Shown here in pieces: positions 26,217-34,468 of a stretch of 64,000 nucleotides of DNA (within the stretch, counting starts at the first letter, position 1; every line of letters begins with the position of its first letter). The position numbers were made by a program, and so were the translations under genes. The DNA lies in contig JAZNGA010000030.1 in NCBI GenBank assembly GCA_045576235.1, positions 56,742 through 120,741 on the forward strand, in the 5' to 3' direction. The notes below the pieces were generated by a model. The model was not told the DNA's origin, did not search any database, and was given only the letters and a program-made list of their open reading frames with translations. Source of the DNA: SIG437 sp045576235 (GTDB lineage: Bacteria; Bacillota; Clostridia; UBA1381; UBA9506).

Positions 26217-26533
26217 ATATTTCCATTCTGGTGGAATAATATAGGATTTAATTCTGGAACAATTTTTACGATATTCCTTAGGAGATATGCCCATTTCTCT
26301 TTTAAAAGTTTCTGAAAAATGATTTCGCCTTCGTTAAGAATATAAACCTTTTCGCCGGCAACTGCGAATATAGAGCCTTTTACAACATACATATATTCCC
26401 AGAAATCGTGCGTTTCGCCTTTGAATTCATAGCCACACTCTCTGCGTGGTTCAAACATACTGTGAAAAGCTGTTATTAAAAGATTTTTGTCAAGCGATGT
26501 GAGATTTTTACATAAATCAGAAGGATTAAGCAT
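26187..26533 (-). pseudogene. Remnant of an AraC-family regulator joined to the DegT remnant
   Basis: From ATG 26533 the frame reads a cupin N-terminus ('HSMFEPRRECGYEFKGETHD', 'YMYVVKGSIFAVAGEKVYIL') up to about 26318. It then changes frame straight into the last part of an AraC HTH, 'SETFKREMGISPKEYRKNCS', stopping at 26187. About 150 residues with most of the HTH are missing. It was divergent from the Gfo/Idh/MocA gene and probably once controlled it. Confidence 0.85.
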
Positions 26534-26584
26534 GATAAAACTCCTTTTGTGTTCAAAAACATATAAAATTTGGCTGAAATCATA

Positions 26585-26612
26585 TTGATATATGATTATA
26601 ATCTGGTATAAT
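26585..26612 (+). promoter_or_regulatory. Promoter of the Gfo/Idh/MocA gene
   Basis: TTGATA at 26585-26590, 16 bases, TATAAT at 26607-26612, 51 bases before the start codon. Confidence 0.7.
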
Positions 26613-26663
26613 GCAATTGTAACATAAAAATTGAAAATATCAAATTTTTTTGAGGTGAAGAAA

Positions 26664-27935
26664 ATGAGAAAATTAAAGGCAATTATTATAGGGGCAGGTA
26701 ACAGAGGGAATGGATATTCTCACTGGATTAGTGAGGGGCACGGAAATTTTGAAGTTGTAGCCGTGGCAGACCCTGTGAAAGCGAGAAGAGAGAGTTTGGG
26801 AGAGAGACATAATGTTTCTTCCGAAATGCTCTTTGAATCGTGGGAAGATGTGGCGAAAAAAGAAAAATTTGCAGATGTTGTGCTGATTTGCACAATGGAT
26901 AGAGACCATTTAGCTCCAACACTTGCAATGATTGAAAAAGGTTATGACATTCTTTTGGAAAAACCTGTTGCACCAACACCTGAAGAATGTGTGAAAATTA
27001 AAAATGCTGCAGCTGAAAAAGGTGTGAAGATTTTAGTTTGTCATGTTTTAAGATATACAAATTTCTTCAGAAAAATTAAAGAAGTAATTGACTCGGGTAA
27101 GCTTGGAAGAATTATGTCAATTGAACATGATGAATGTGTTGGAAACACGCATCAGGCTCATAGCTTTGTGAGAGGAAACTGGGGGAATTCAGAGAAAAGT
27201 TCTTCTATGCTTTTGCAGAAGTCGTGTCACGATATGGATATTTTGCAGTGGCTTATCGGTAAAAAATGCAAAAGAGTTCAGTCTTTTGGGTCAAGAACAT
27301 ATTTCACAAAAGAAAATGCTCCGAAAGATGCTCCTGATTACTGCATAGACAATTGTCCACATAGCGAAACATGTTACTATAATGCAGTCAAGCTCTATGA
27401 AGATGTTTGGTACCAGCGAGTTATAACTAAAAATCCTGATCCGACAGAGGAAGAAGTTGATTGGGCTTTGAGAAACACTCAATATGGTAAATGTGTTTTT
27501 AAATGCGACAATGATGTTGTTGACCATCAGGTTGTGAATTTGGAATTTGAGGATGGATGCTTAGCAAACTTTAATATGTGTGCTTTTAATGAAGGCGGAA
27601 GACACCTAAGAATTATGGGAACAAAAGGTGAGCTCACAGGTGCAGCGGGAGCTAGAATGCTTGACTTTTTCAGCTTTGAAACGCGTAAGCACGAAGAAAT
27701 TGACACAAATGCAGGAAAAGAAGGTATAAAAAATGGTCACGGAGGCGGAGACCCCGGAATCATAAACGCGCTTTATGAATATTTAACAGATAACTGCGAT
27801 GATTCAGCTTTAAGCACGATTGACATATCGTCAGAAAATCATATGATAGCTTTTGCAGCTGAGGAATCAAGACTCACGGGAAAAGTTGTTGATGTTTTTG
27901 AATATAGCCAAAACATTGAGGAAAAAATGAAATAA
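26664..27935 (+). CDS. Gfo/Idh/MocA-family NAD(P)-dependent oxidoreductase
   Basis: 423 residues. I start at ATG 26664 with TGAGGTGAAG upstream; the longer frame from 26631 would begin inside the leader. Rossmann motif 'IIIGAGNRGNGYSHWI' at the N-terminus, then 'DILLEKPVAPTPEECVKI' with the family's EKP motif (catalytic Lys), and 'HVLRYTNFFRKIKEVIDSGK'. The C-terminal part includes a Cys-rich stretch ('CIDNCPHSETCYYN') and 'KSCHDMDILQWLIG', as in a clostridial subgroup. The substrate is probably a sugar or inositol derivative. A long terminator follows and the regulator beside it is broken. Confidence 0.88.
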   Translation: MRKLKAIIIGAGNRGNGYSHWISEGHGNFEVVAVADPVKARRESLGERHNVSSEMLFESWEDVAKKEKFADVVLICTMDRDHLAPTLAMIEKGYDILLEKPVAPTPEECVKIKNAAAEKGVKILVCHVLRYTNFFRKIKEVIDSGKLGRIMSIEHDECVGNTHQAHSFVRGNWGNSEKSSSMLLQKSCHDMDILQWLIGKKCKRVQSFGSRTYFTKENAPKDAPDYCIDNCPHSETCYYNAVKLYEDVWYQRVITKNPDPTEEEVDWALRNTQYGKCVFKCDNDVVDHQVVNLEFEDGCLANFNMCAFNEGGRHLRIMGTKGELTGAAGARMLDFFSFETRKHEEIDTNAGKEGIKNGHGGGDPGIINALYEYLTDNCDDSALSTIDISSENHMIAFAAEESRLTGKVVDVFEYSQNIEEKMK

Positions 27936-27960
27936 TCAAAAATCAGGGTGTATATATTAT

Positions 27961-28003
27961 AAACGGGCTGCGTAAAATGAAATCATTTTACTGCAGCCCG
28001 TTT
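27961..28003. terminator. Convergent terminator between oxidoreductase and NamZ genes
   Basis: AAACGGGCTGC-GTAAAATGA pairs with TCATTTTA-CTGCAGCCCGTTT, about 20 bp with a one-base bulge. It lies between two convergent genes and can serve both. Confidence 0.85.
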
Positions 28004-28015
28004 GTTTGAAGAAAT

Positions 28016-29194
28016 TTAATAAAGCAAATATTTCTCTCTCGTCTTTTTAAATTCTTCAGCGCCTTTTTTCCATTCCTCGATAATTGGCGCGAGGTCTTCG
28101 TTATTTTTCAGCGCATCGCAAATTTTATCGGTGCACATACGATGGCGGGAGGCATACTGATATTCAAAATTAACTTTGTCGTGGAAAAGCTTGTTTATAA
28201 CATTCATAATGTGAAGCTGAGTCTCGACAGGTCGCCATGAGTTTTTGTCATTTATAACCATGAAAGCGCCATCACAAAGAGTAATCTTTCTGTTTGCGCC
28301 TTCTTCGGGGTTTTCATATGTCATAGCCATATAATATTTCTGAACGAAATATATTCCCGGAAGGTCAAGCTTATTTAATTCGTTTGCAAGCAGTTCTCCG
28401 TCAAAATCAGGAGCTCCAACAAATTCAAAAGGAGTCGTTGTCCCTATTCCGAGCGAAAAGTTTGACGCCTGCATAAGTCCCGTCGCCGCAAAAAACAGTG
28501 GAGTGTCCATATCGGGCATATTAGGGCTTCCCGGAAGCCAGAGAAGGCCTGTTTCATTATGCCACATATCTCTTGTCCAACCGCGCATTTTGAGAACGGT
28601 GAGATTAGCACCAATATTTTTGACATCATTATACATAAGCGCAAGCTCTCCGATTGTCATGCCGTGGCGAAGAGGATATTCAAAGCCTGAAAGGAGATGC
28701 GTCCCTGCATATTTGCTTTCAGCCGGTGCCCCTTCGACAATATCTCCGCGAATCGGATTCGGGCGGTCAAGTATGATGACCTCACGCCCTGCCAAGGCAC
28801 AAGATTCAATGAGAAGCATCATCCATGGCGTGTATGTCCAATGGCGCACACCGACATCCTGAGCACAGAAAACAACAGCATCAACCTTTTCAACCCACTC
28901 GACAGGAGGCTGAAGGCGTGGATAATCATAAAGGTTCACAATCTTTATGCCAGTTTTCGCATCAATATCGGAAAGTTTTCCGTCTCCTGCATAGAGATCC
29001 CCGCGGACGCCGTGCTCCATGCCAAAAAAGAACTCGACATCTGCCCATTTTTCATTAATGATAACATCAATGAGAAGTCTTCCTTCATTGTCAATAGCTG
29101 TTGTGTTCATCATCAGTGCAATTTTTTTGCCTTTTATTTTTTCGCGAAGTTCATCGCAGGCAAGAGTTACTTTACCTTTTATCCATTGTTTCAT
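28016..29194 (-). CDS. namZ: DUF1343 protein, NamZ-like exo-N-acetylmuramidase
   Basis: 392 residues, ATG 29194. Motifs of DUF1343 are clear: 'FFGMEHGVRGDLYAGD', 'VVFCAQDVGVRHWTYTPWMM', 'VIILDRPNPIRGDIVEG', 'LRHGMTIGELALMYN', 'WLPGSPNMPDMDTPLFF' and 'SLGIGTTTPFEFVGAPDFDG' (one family in Bacillus is NamZ, which releases MurNAc from non-reducing ends of peptidoglycan). There is no signal peptide, so a cytoplasmic substrate such as a muropeptide or other amino-sugar oligomer is likely. It overlaps the upstream AraC gene by 4 bases and is co-transcribed with it. Confidence 0.82.
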   Translation of the reverse strand: MKQWIKGKVTLACDELREKIKGKKIALMMNTTAIDNEGRLLIDVIINEKWADVEFFFGMEHGVRGDLYAGDGKLSDIDAKTGIKIVNLYDYPRLQPPVEWVEKVDAVVFCAQDVGVRHWTYTPWMMLLIESCALAGREVIILDRPNPIRGDIVEGAPAESKYAGTHLLSGFEYPLRHGMTIGELALMYNDVKNIGANLTVLKMRGWTRDMWHNETGLLWLPGSPNMPDMDTPLFFAATGLMQASNFSLGIGTTTPFEFVGAPDFDGELLANELNKLDLPGIYFVQKYYMAMTYENPEEGANRKITLCDGAFMVINDKNSWRPVETQLHIMNVINKLFHDKVNFEYQYASRHRMCTDKICDALKNNEDLAPIIEEWKKGAEEFKKTREKYLLY

Positions 29195-30000
29195 TTTTGT
29201 TCCTCCTTAAATTTCTCAGGCGGAGCGCCAAATTTTTTTTTGAAAGCTTGTGAAAAGTGGGGCAGAGTGTTAAACCCTGATTCAAAGCAAGCCTCTGTTA
29301 CTGAGAGATTAGAGAGCTTTAATAGATTCATTGCAAAATCAAGTCTGAGCCCCTGTAAATATTTTTGAAATTCAATACCAGTTTCCTTTTTAAAAGCCGA
29401 ACTGAAATAGTTTGGTGAATATCCGATGTGGGTTGCCACATCGGACGCCTTTATGTTATGCCTGAAATTATAGTGAATGTATGAAAGTGCTTTGCGCACT
29501 CCTGAAGATTTGTTGCTTTGTTTAACAAAACCGCTTGTGCGAAGTGCAAGAATAACAAGCTGTTCGATGAGATTTGCAGCAAATTTATCACTTCCGAGAG
29601 ATTTTTTTCCTTGCTCTTTAATTAATAATGAAAAAAGAGTTTTTGCAGTTTCAAAATCTTCATCAGACAGTGTTGTGACAATCGGAAAATCTTCAAGCTC
29701 GCAAATGGTATCCAAAGAATCGTGGAAAAATTTATTTGAAAACTTAACTGCGCAAACAGAGACATTTTCGTCTTTTTCAATTATATTTCTGTGAAAATCA
29801 AGTGGAGAGATAATTATTATGCTTCCTTTGTGAATCGGATAGCATTTTCCGTTTATCTCCTGAATTCCGTCACCGTTTGTGAACAGATTGAGGAGAAAAT
29901 GAGAATGCCAATGAGTGTTAACCATAGTAAGACAGTCTATCGTATATGCGTCATAAACGCTTTCATCTATGTGCCATCTTGTAGGCAGAGTGTTCAACAT
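29191..30000 (-). CDS. AraC-family transcriptional regulator with cupin N-terminus
   Basis: 269 residues, ATG 30000, GAGGTGAGA upstream. Residues ~15-110 form a cupin-like sensor ('HWHSHFLLNLFTNGDGIQEI', 'IIISPLDFHRNIIE'). Residues ~165-265 hold the two HTH motifs: 'IKASDVATHIGYSPNYFSSA', 'FKKETGIEFQKYLQGLRLDF', 'LSNLSVTEACFESGFNTLPH', 'FSQAFKKKFGAPPEKFK'. It is divergent from the SIS-domain genes and co-transcribed with namZ, so it probably controls both in response to a sugar. Confidence 0.9.
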   Translation of the reverse strand: MLNTLPTRWHIDESVYDAYTIDCLTMVNTHWHSHFLLNLFTNGDGIQEINGKCYPIHKGSIIIISPLDFHRNIIEKDENVSVCAVKFSNKFFHDSLDTICELEDFPIVTTLSDEDFETAKTLFSLLIKEQGKKSLGSDKFAANLIEQLVILALRTSGFVKQSNKSSGVRKALSYIHYNFRHNIKASDVATHIGYSPNYFSSAFKKETGIEFQKYLQGLRLDFAMNLLKLSNLSVTEACFESGFNTLPHFSQAFKKKFGAPPEKFKEEQK

Positions 30001-30021
30001 CTTTTCTCACCTCGACAATTG

Positions 30022-30050
30022 ATTATACCATACCAAATTAAACAAAACAA
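30022..30050 (-). promoter_or_regulatory. Promoter of araC-namZ
   Basis: On the minus strand TTGTTT (plus 30045-30050), 17 bases, TATAAT (plus 30022-30027), 22 bases before the start codon. Confidence 0.6.
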
Positions 30051-30101
30051 TATATTTTAACAAAAATCGTAGAATATCTTAAATAAATTATAGAATAGAT
30101 T

Positions 30102-30130
30102 ATGACATTTTTCCAGAAATGTTTTATCAT
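30102..30130 (+). promoter_or_regulatory. Promoter of the SIS-domain gene pair
   Basis: ATGACA at 30102-30107, 17 bases, TATCAT at 30125-30130. It is the weaker partner of the divergent pair and would suit activation by the AraC protein; that is inference. Confidence 0.45.
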
Positions 30131-30159
30131 AAATATAGTAGAAAAAGGAGGTTTTTAAT

Positions 30160-30912
30160 ATGTCCATAGCATCTGAATATCGTGAAGGAGTTATAAAGTT
30201 CGTAACACAAATTGCAGAAACTCAGGAAGAGAACATAAGGCGTGGAGCAAAGCTTTGCGCAGAAGCTATCAAAAACGGAAGACTTATAAATGTTATCGGC
30301 CCCGGTGGGCACTCAAATATTGCGGTTGAGGAGGTTTTGTGGCGTGCAGGCGGTCTCGTTCATATTAATGCAATTTTAGACCCCGGCACAAATGTTCTTT
30401 TTGGTGCGAAACGCTCAAACATTGTTGAACGCACATCAGGTTATGCTAAAGCAGTGTTTGACTCATATCGTCTTAAAGAGGGAGATGTTTTAATCATTGT
30501 AAATGCATATGGCATAAATTCAATGACAATTGATTCGGCACTTCTCGCTAAAGAGCGTGGAATCAAAACAATCGGAATAACTTCAACATCTTTTGCAAAC
30601 ACAGTTCCAAAGGATGCTCCCAGTCGTCATCCGTCAGGGCAAAATCTTTCCGACCTTGTCGATGTGTTTATTGACAATCATCTTCCGCTCGGAGATGCAA
30701 TTATCCAACTTGACGGAATGGAGCAGAAGATGGGGTCAACATCAACATATGCAAACTGTTTTTCAATTAATCTTCTTATGATGCAGACTGCACAGGAGCT
30801 TTTAGACGAAGGAATAACTCCTGCTGTGTGGCAGAGCGCCAATATGCCTGATGGAGACAGGCTCAACAAAAAATATGAAGACGAACTATTGCCGAAAATA
30901 AGACATCTATAA
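30160..30912 (+). CDS. SIS-domain sugar-phosphate binding protein (UPF0309-like), copy 1
   Basis: 250 residues, ATG 30160, AAAGGAGG upstream. SIS fold with 'GRLINVIGPGGHSNIAVEEV' (phosphosugar loop), 'NAILDPGTNVLFGAKRSNIV', 'GDVLIIVNAYGINSMTIDSA' and 'PSRHPSGQNLSDLVDVFID'. This is the UPF0309 family of presumed phosphosugar isomerases. The usual 'NSGRN' in these proteins is replaced by 'NAYGIN'. The second copy follows after 23 bases; both face away from the AraC gene. Confidence 0.82.
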   Translation: MSIASEYREGVIKFVTQIAETQEENIRRGAKLCAEAIKNGRLINVIGPGGHSNIAVEEVLWRAGGLVHINAILDPGTNVLFGAKRSNIVERTSGYAKAVFDSYRLKEGDVLIIVNAYGINSMTIDSALLAKERGIKTIGITSTSFANTVPKDAPSRHPSGQNLSDLVDVFIDNHLPLGDAIIQLDGMEQKMGSTSTYANCFSINLLMMQTAQELLDEGITPAVWQSANMPDGDRLNKKYEDELLPKIRHL

Positions 30913-30935
30913 TATAAATTCAGGAGGTAAAATAA

Positions 30936-31682
30936 ATGGATTCAACATTGATTTTTTACAAAGAAGTTGTTGCAACACTTGATCGTGTTGTCAAAAAACA
31001 GTCAGAAAATATTGATAAAGCAGCTGAAATAATTGCAGGTACAATAGAAGCAGGAGGAATGTTCCACATTTTTGGCTCGGGCGGTCATTCCAATATGGCT
31101 GCAATTGAAATGTGTCATCGCGCGGGCAATCTTTGCTGTGCAAATGCTATTTTAGACCCGGGTCTTTCCTGTGAGCATGGTGCAACGCGCTGGAATGAGC
31201 GTGTTGTCGGATATGCAAATGAGGTCATGCGTTACTATCGTGTGAAAGAAGGAGATGTTATGTTGCAGATTAATGCATATGGCATAAATCCTGTGACGAT
31301 TGACACGGCAAACTTCTGCCGAAAAAATAATATTCCGCTCATTGCAATCACCTGTCCTGAGTTATCTGACACAATCGACAGAAAGCAACACAACAGACAT
31401 CCGTCAGGAGCTAATCTCTATGAGCTTGCAGACATCGTGATTAATGATTACACACCTGTCGGTGAAGCAATTGTTCCGATTGAGGGCTGTGAATATAAGG
31501 CAAGTCCTGCATCAACTATCATTAATCTTTTTATTGTCGATGCTATAAATGCAAAGGTTTGTGAAATTTTAGCAAGCCACGGAATTAAACCTGATGTTTG
31601 GGTGAGCGGTAATGGCGCTGAAGGTGACAGACTTAATCAGAAAAATATGGATAAGTGGTTCTGGAGACTCAGACACATATAA
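30936..31682 (+). CDS. SIS-domain sugar-phosphate binding protein (UPF0309-like), copy 2
   Basis: 248 residues, ATG 30936, CAGGAGG upstream. Paralogue of the preceding gene with the same landmarks: 'GGMFHIFGSGGHSNMAAIEM', 'NAILDPGLSCEHGATRWNER', 'VMLQINAYGINPVTIDTANF', 'RHPSGANLYELADIVINDY'. Substrate-facing positions differ ('GTNVLFGAK' against 'GLSCEHGAT'), so the pair may form a heteromer or handle two related sugars. Stop is followed by the luxS promoter. Confidence 0.8.
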   Translation: MDSTLIFYKEVVATLDRVVKKQSENIDKAAEIIAGTIEAGGMFHIFGSGGHSNMAAIEMCHRAGNLCCANAILDPGLSCEHGATRWNERVVGYANEVMRYYRVKEGDVMLQINAYGINPVTIDTANFCRKNNIPLIAITCPELSDTIDRKQHNRHPSGANLYELADIVINDYTPVGEAIVPIEGCEYKASPASTIINLFIVDAINAKVCEILASHGIKPDVWVSGNGAEGDRLNQKNMDKWFWRLRHI

Positions 31683-31696
31683 AATAAAGCTGAAGG

Positions 31697-31725
31697 TTGA
31701 CTTTTGTCAAAATGATATTTATAAT
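31697..31725 (+). promoter_or_regulatory. Promoter of luxS-mtnN
   Basis: TTGACT at 31697-31702, 17 bases, TATAAT at 31720-31725. Confidence 0.75.
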
Positions 31726-31765
31726 TAAATGGTAGTAAATATTTTAAGAACAAGGAAAATTGATT

Positions 31766-32230
31766 ATGAATAAAATTGAAAGCTTTAAAATCAATCATGA
31801 CATTTTAGAAAGAGGAACATATGTTTCGCGCATTGACGGAGATGTTGTGACTTATGATATCCGTGTGAAAAAGCCAAATGGGGGAGATTATTTAGCTCCT
31901 GCCACAATGCACACGATTGAGCATATCTTTGCAACATTTGTAAGAAACAGTAAATATTCAGATAGTGTAATATATTTTGGGCCTATGGGATGCAGGACAG
32001 GCTTTTATCTTCTGATGAGAGAAGATGTTTCAAAAGAAGAAGTTATTATCCTGACAAAAGATGCTTTTTCTCATATAGCCGATTTTGAGGGGGAAATTCC
32101 CGGTAATTCAAGAATTGAGTGCGGGAATTATCTTGAGCATGATATAGAAGGAGCAAAAACTGAGGCGGCTCAAATGGCAGAGGTTCTTAAAGGATGGAAG
32201 CCCTGTGATATGAAATATAAAGAAGCTTAA
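31766..32230 (+). CDS. luxS: S-ribosylhomocysteine lyase LuxS
   Basis: 154 residues from ATG 31766; AAGGA is 9 bases upstream, so I prefer it to the ATG at 31760. The metal site is His49-TIE-His53 ('MHTIEHIF') plus a His near 118 ('LEHDIEG'), and the catalytic Cys76 lies in 'GPMGCRTGFYL'. It converts S-ribosylhomocysteine to homocysteine and DPD, the AI-2 precursor. mtnN, the preceding step of the cycle, follows after 12 bases. Confidence 0.96.
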   Translation: MNKIESFKINHDILERGTYVSRIDGDVVTYDIRVKKPNGGDYLAPATMHTIEHIFATFVRNSKYSDSVIYFGPMGCRTGFYLLMREDVSKEEVIILTKDAFSHIADFEGEIPGNSRIECGNYLEHDIEGAKTEAAQMAEVLKGWKPCDMKYKEA

Positions 32231-32242
32231 AAGGAGCATAAA

Positions 32243-32950
32243 ATGGAAAAGACAAAGATTATCGGAATTATAGGAGCAATGGAAGCTGAAACTGCTGAAA
32301 TAAAAAAAGTGATTATAGATAGACAAACGGTTAAAATAGCGGGAATGGAGTTCACAAAAGGACGCCTTGGAAAAAACACAGTTGTTTTGTCTCAGTGTGG
32401 AGTGGGCAAGGTTTTTGCAGCTGCATGTGCGCAAGCTATGATAATGCAATTTTCCCCTGATTTAATTTTAAATGTCGGAGTTTGCGGAGCTATTGATTCT
32501 GAGCTCAAGCTGTGTGATATGATAATAGGCGAAAAGGTCGTGCAATATGATATGGACACGACTGCGGTCGGGGACCCTTTAGGTCTGATTTCAGGAATTA
32601 ACAGAATCTATTTTGACTGTGACAGCGATTTCTCAAATGCGTGTGAAGACATTCTTAAAAGAAAAAACATTAATTATAAAAAAGGCATAGTCGCAACAGG
32701 AGATAAGTTCTTAAACGATTCAAATCTGACAGAAAACATAAGAACAAATTTTGGTGCAATTTCCGGAGATATGGAAAGCGGTGCAATCGGGCATGTTTGC
32801 TACATAAATGATGTTCCGTTCGGGATTTTGAGATGTGCTTCAGACGGAGGAGATGAAGATTCTGTCAGCGATTACGAAAAAACCTTAAGCTATGCCGCTC
32901 ACATTGTGTTTGAGGTTGTTTCTGAGCTTTGTGAAGAAAATCTTTTATAA
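32243..32950 (+). CDS. mtnN: MTA/SAH nucleosidase
   Basis: 235 residues, ATG 32243, AAAAGGAGC upstream. 'IGIIGAMEAETAEIKK' (Glu near 14), 'LNVGVCGAIDSELKLCD', 'GDMESGAIGHVCY' and the catalytic Asp in 'LRCASDGGDEDS' are all in place. It hydrolyses S-adenosylhomocysteine to adenine and S-ribosylhomocysteine, which LuxS then uses. The two genes form one operon. Confidence 0.95.
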   Translation: MEKTKIIGIIGAMEAETAEIKKVIIDRQTVKIAGMEFTKGRLGKNTVVLSQCGVGKVFAAACAQAMIMQFSPDLILNVGVCGAIDSELKLCDMIIGEKVVQYDMDTTAVGDPLGLISGINRIYFDCDSDFSNACEDILKRKNINYKKGIVATGDKFLNDSNLTENIRTNFGAISGDMESGAIGHVCYINDVPFGILRCASDGGDEDSVSDYEKTLSYAAHIVFEVVSELCEENLL

Positions 32951-32974
32951 AATAGGATTAATGGGGTGGATAAA

Positions 32975-33325
32975 ATGGATTTGATATATTTAATTTTGCT
33001 GATAATTTCGCTTGTTCTTTTGTGTCTTGGTAAAAGAAAAGCATCTAAAACACTTGTTTTCACAACCTTTGTTTCATATATGACTCTTGTTATCAGAGAT
33101 TATGAACCTGTCTGGGCATACATAGTTGGTCTTGTGAAAAGCGGCTTTAAATCATATAATGCGTCAATATGGGTGCTTCACAACTTTCTCATAATTGTCT
33201 CAATGGCGCTTTCTCTGTTGTTTGCAGGAAAAAGAAACAAAAGAAGCGGAATTGTTTTCATTTCTTTGGCAATATTATTAATCCTGTCAGAATATTATAA
33301 AACAATAATTTCATTATTCATTTGA
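32975..33325 (+). CDS. Four-helix small membrane protein
   Basis: 116 residues from ATG 32975, for which GGGGTGG (32963-32969) is a fitting site; GTG 32966 is less likely as it overlaps that site. Hydrophobic segments at about 2-18, 28-52, 70-84 and 95-114, separated by Lys/Arg-rich turns ('GKRKASKTLVF', 'GKRNKRSGI'). It follows mtnN by 24 bases and ends at a convergent terminator. No family is recognised; a link to the methyl cycle is not shown by the sequence. Confidence 0.65.
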   Translation: MDLIYLILLIISLVLLCLGKRKASKTLVFTTFVSYMTLVIRDYEPVWAYIVGLVKSGFKSYNASIWVLHNFLIIVSMALSLLFAGKRNKRSGIVFISLAILLILSEYYKTIISLFI

Positions 33326-33366
33326 TAAAAAATGCCGTGCTGAAAATTTCAGCACAGCATTTTTTT
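33326..33366. terminator. Convergent terminator between the membrane protein and nadA
   Basis: AAAAAATGCCGTGCTGA, loop AAAT, TTCAGCACAGCATTTTTTT. A-run and T-run on both sides, so it serves both strands. Confidence 0.88.
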
Positions 33367-33375
33367 ATTTAAGAG

Positions 33376-34296
33376 TTATTTTTCGAAATCCATCATAGCA
33401 TCAATGCACTTTTTTGCAGCGAGGCTGACATCATCAGGAAGAGTGATTTCTTCGCCGCCTGTGCCTCTCACGCAATTATAAACATCAACTAAAGTCGTAA
33501 GGCGCATATCCTTGCAAATGCAATCTTTTGAAAGAGGATAAAATTCCTTGTCAGGATATGAAAACTGAAGATGCTGAACGATTGAATTATCTGTTCCTAT
33601 TATGAACTGCTTTGCATTGCTTTTTTCAATAAAGGATAAAATTCCCGTCGTGCTTCCCGCAAAATCAGCCTTATCGGTCACTTCCTTGATGCATTCAGGA
33701 TGAACTAATAAAAGTGCATCTGGATGTGCTTTTTTAGCAGCGTTAACATCATCTGAAGTTATCTGCATATGAACAGGGCAACCGCCTTTAATGAAATGAA
33801 AATTTTTTTCGGGCACCTGCTTTTCAATCCATGCGCCAAGGTTGCAGTCGGGAATAAATAAAATATCCTTTTGCGGAAGCAGTTTAACAATTTTTAAAGC
33901 AGAGGCAGATGTCACACAAACATCACAAAGAGTTTTAAGCGCGGCAGTTGTGTTTATATATGCAACAACGGCGCAATCAGGATGCTTTTCCTTAAGCACT
34001 TTAAGCTCATCTAAAGAGAGCTGTTCTGCCATGGGGCAGCCTGCGAGCGAGTTAGAAAGCAAAACCTTTTTATCAGGAGATAAAATTTTTGCAGTTTCCG
34101 CCATGAAGCGCACACCGCACATCAAAATTGTTTGCTCGGGAGCGTCTTTCGCCTGCTTGCTGAGTCCGAAAGAATCGCCAATGTAGTCAGCAACCTCCAA
34201 AACATCATGAGTCTGATAAGCGTGAGCTAAAATGCAGACATCTCTTTCTTTTTTTAGTCTTAAAATTTCATCTTGCAGTTCTTTAGTAGTTAGCAT
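33376..34296 (-). CDS. nadA: Quinolinate synthase NadA
   Basis: 306 residues. I start at ATG 34296 (MLTTKELQDEIL) because GGAGG lies 7 bases upstream; the frame extends to 34326 but that extension includes the site. The three [4Fe-4S] ligands are Cys in 'ILMCGVRFMAETAKIL', 'FIPDCNLGAWIEKQV' and 'SKDCICKDMRLTTLVDV'. It condenses iminoaspartate (from NadB) with DHAP to quinolinate. Transcribed divergently from nadB-nadC-niaR. Confidence 0.95.
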   Translation of the reverse strand: MLTTKELQDEILRLKKERDVCILAHAYQTHDVLEVADYIGDSFGLSKQAKDAPEQTILMCGVRFMAETAKILSPDKKVLLSNSLAGCPMAEQLSLDELKVLKEKHPDCAVVAYINTTAALKTLCDVCVTSASALKIVKLLPQKDILFIPDCNLGAWIEKQVPEKNFHFIKGGCPVHMQITSDDVNAAKKAHPDALLLVHPECIKEVTDKADFAGSTTGILSFIEKSNAKQFIIGTDNSIVQHLQFSYPDKEFYPLSKDCICKDMRLTTLVDVYNCVRGTGGEEITLPDDVSLAAKKCIDAMMDFEK

Positions 34297-34346
34297 ATCC
34301 ATTCCTCCGATTATGCAATCGCGCATTTTATCGCAATCACATAACT

Positions 34347-34425
34347 ATTATAATAGATTTTTTGCTATGTGTCAACAAAAAAAGTTGACATATGTCTTGA
34401 TATGTGTAAACTTTTATGATAAAAT
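34347..34425. promoter_or_regulatory. Divergent nadA / nadB promoters with a probable NiaR operator
   Basis: nadA (minus): TTGACA (plus 34370-34375), 17 bases, TATAAT (plus 34347-34352). nadB (plus): TTGATA at 34397-34402, 17 bases, TAAAAT at 34420-34425. TGTCAAC (34370-34376) and GTTGACA (34384-34390) form a perfect inverted repeat with 7-base spacer; it covers the nadA -35 and lies just upstream of the nadB -35. A second short palindrome, GACATATGTC (34387-34396), adjoins it. The product of niaR in this operon is the likely ligand-dependent repressor. Confidence 0.8.
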
Positions 34426-34468
34426 GATGATATTAACAAGTGAAAAACCCATTAGATGCGGAGGAAAT

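Noticed and set aside
28697..29368. 223-codon plus-strand frame opposite namZ
   Set aside because: Antisense to two well-recognised genes, without domain pattern or ribosome site.
31683..31765. SAM or SAH riboswitch ahead of luxS
   Set aside because: Only a promoter fits into the 83-base gap; no conserved aptamer core.
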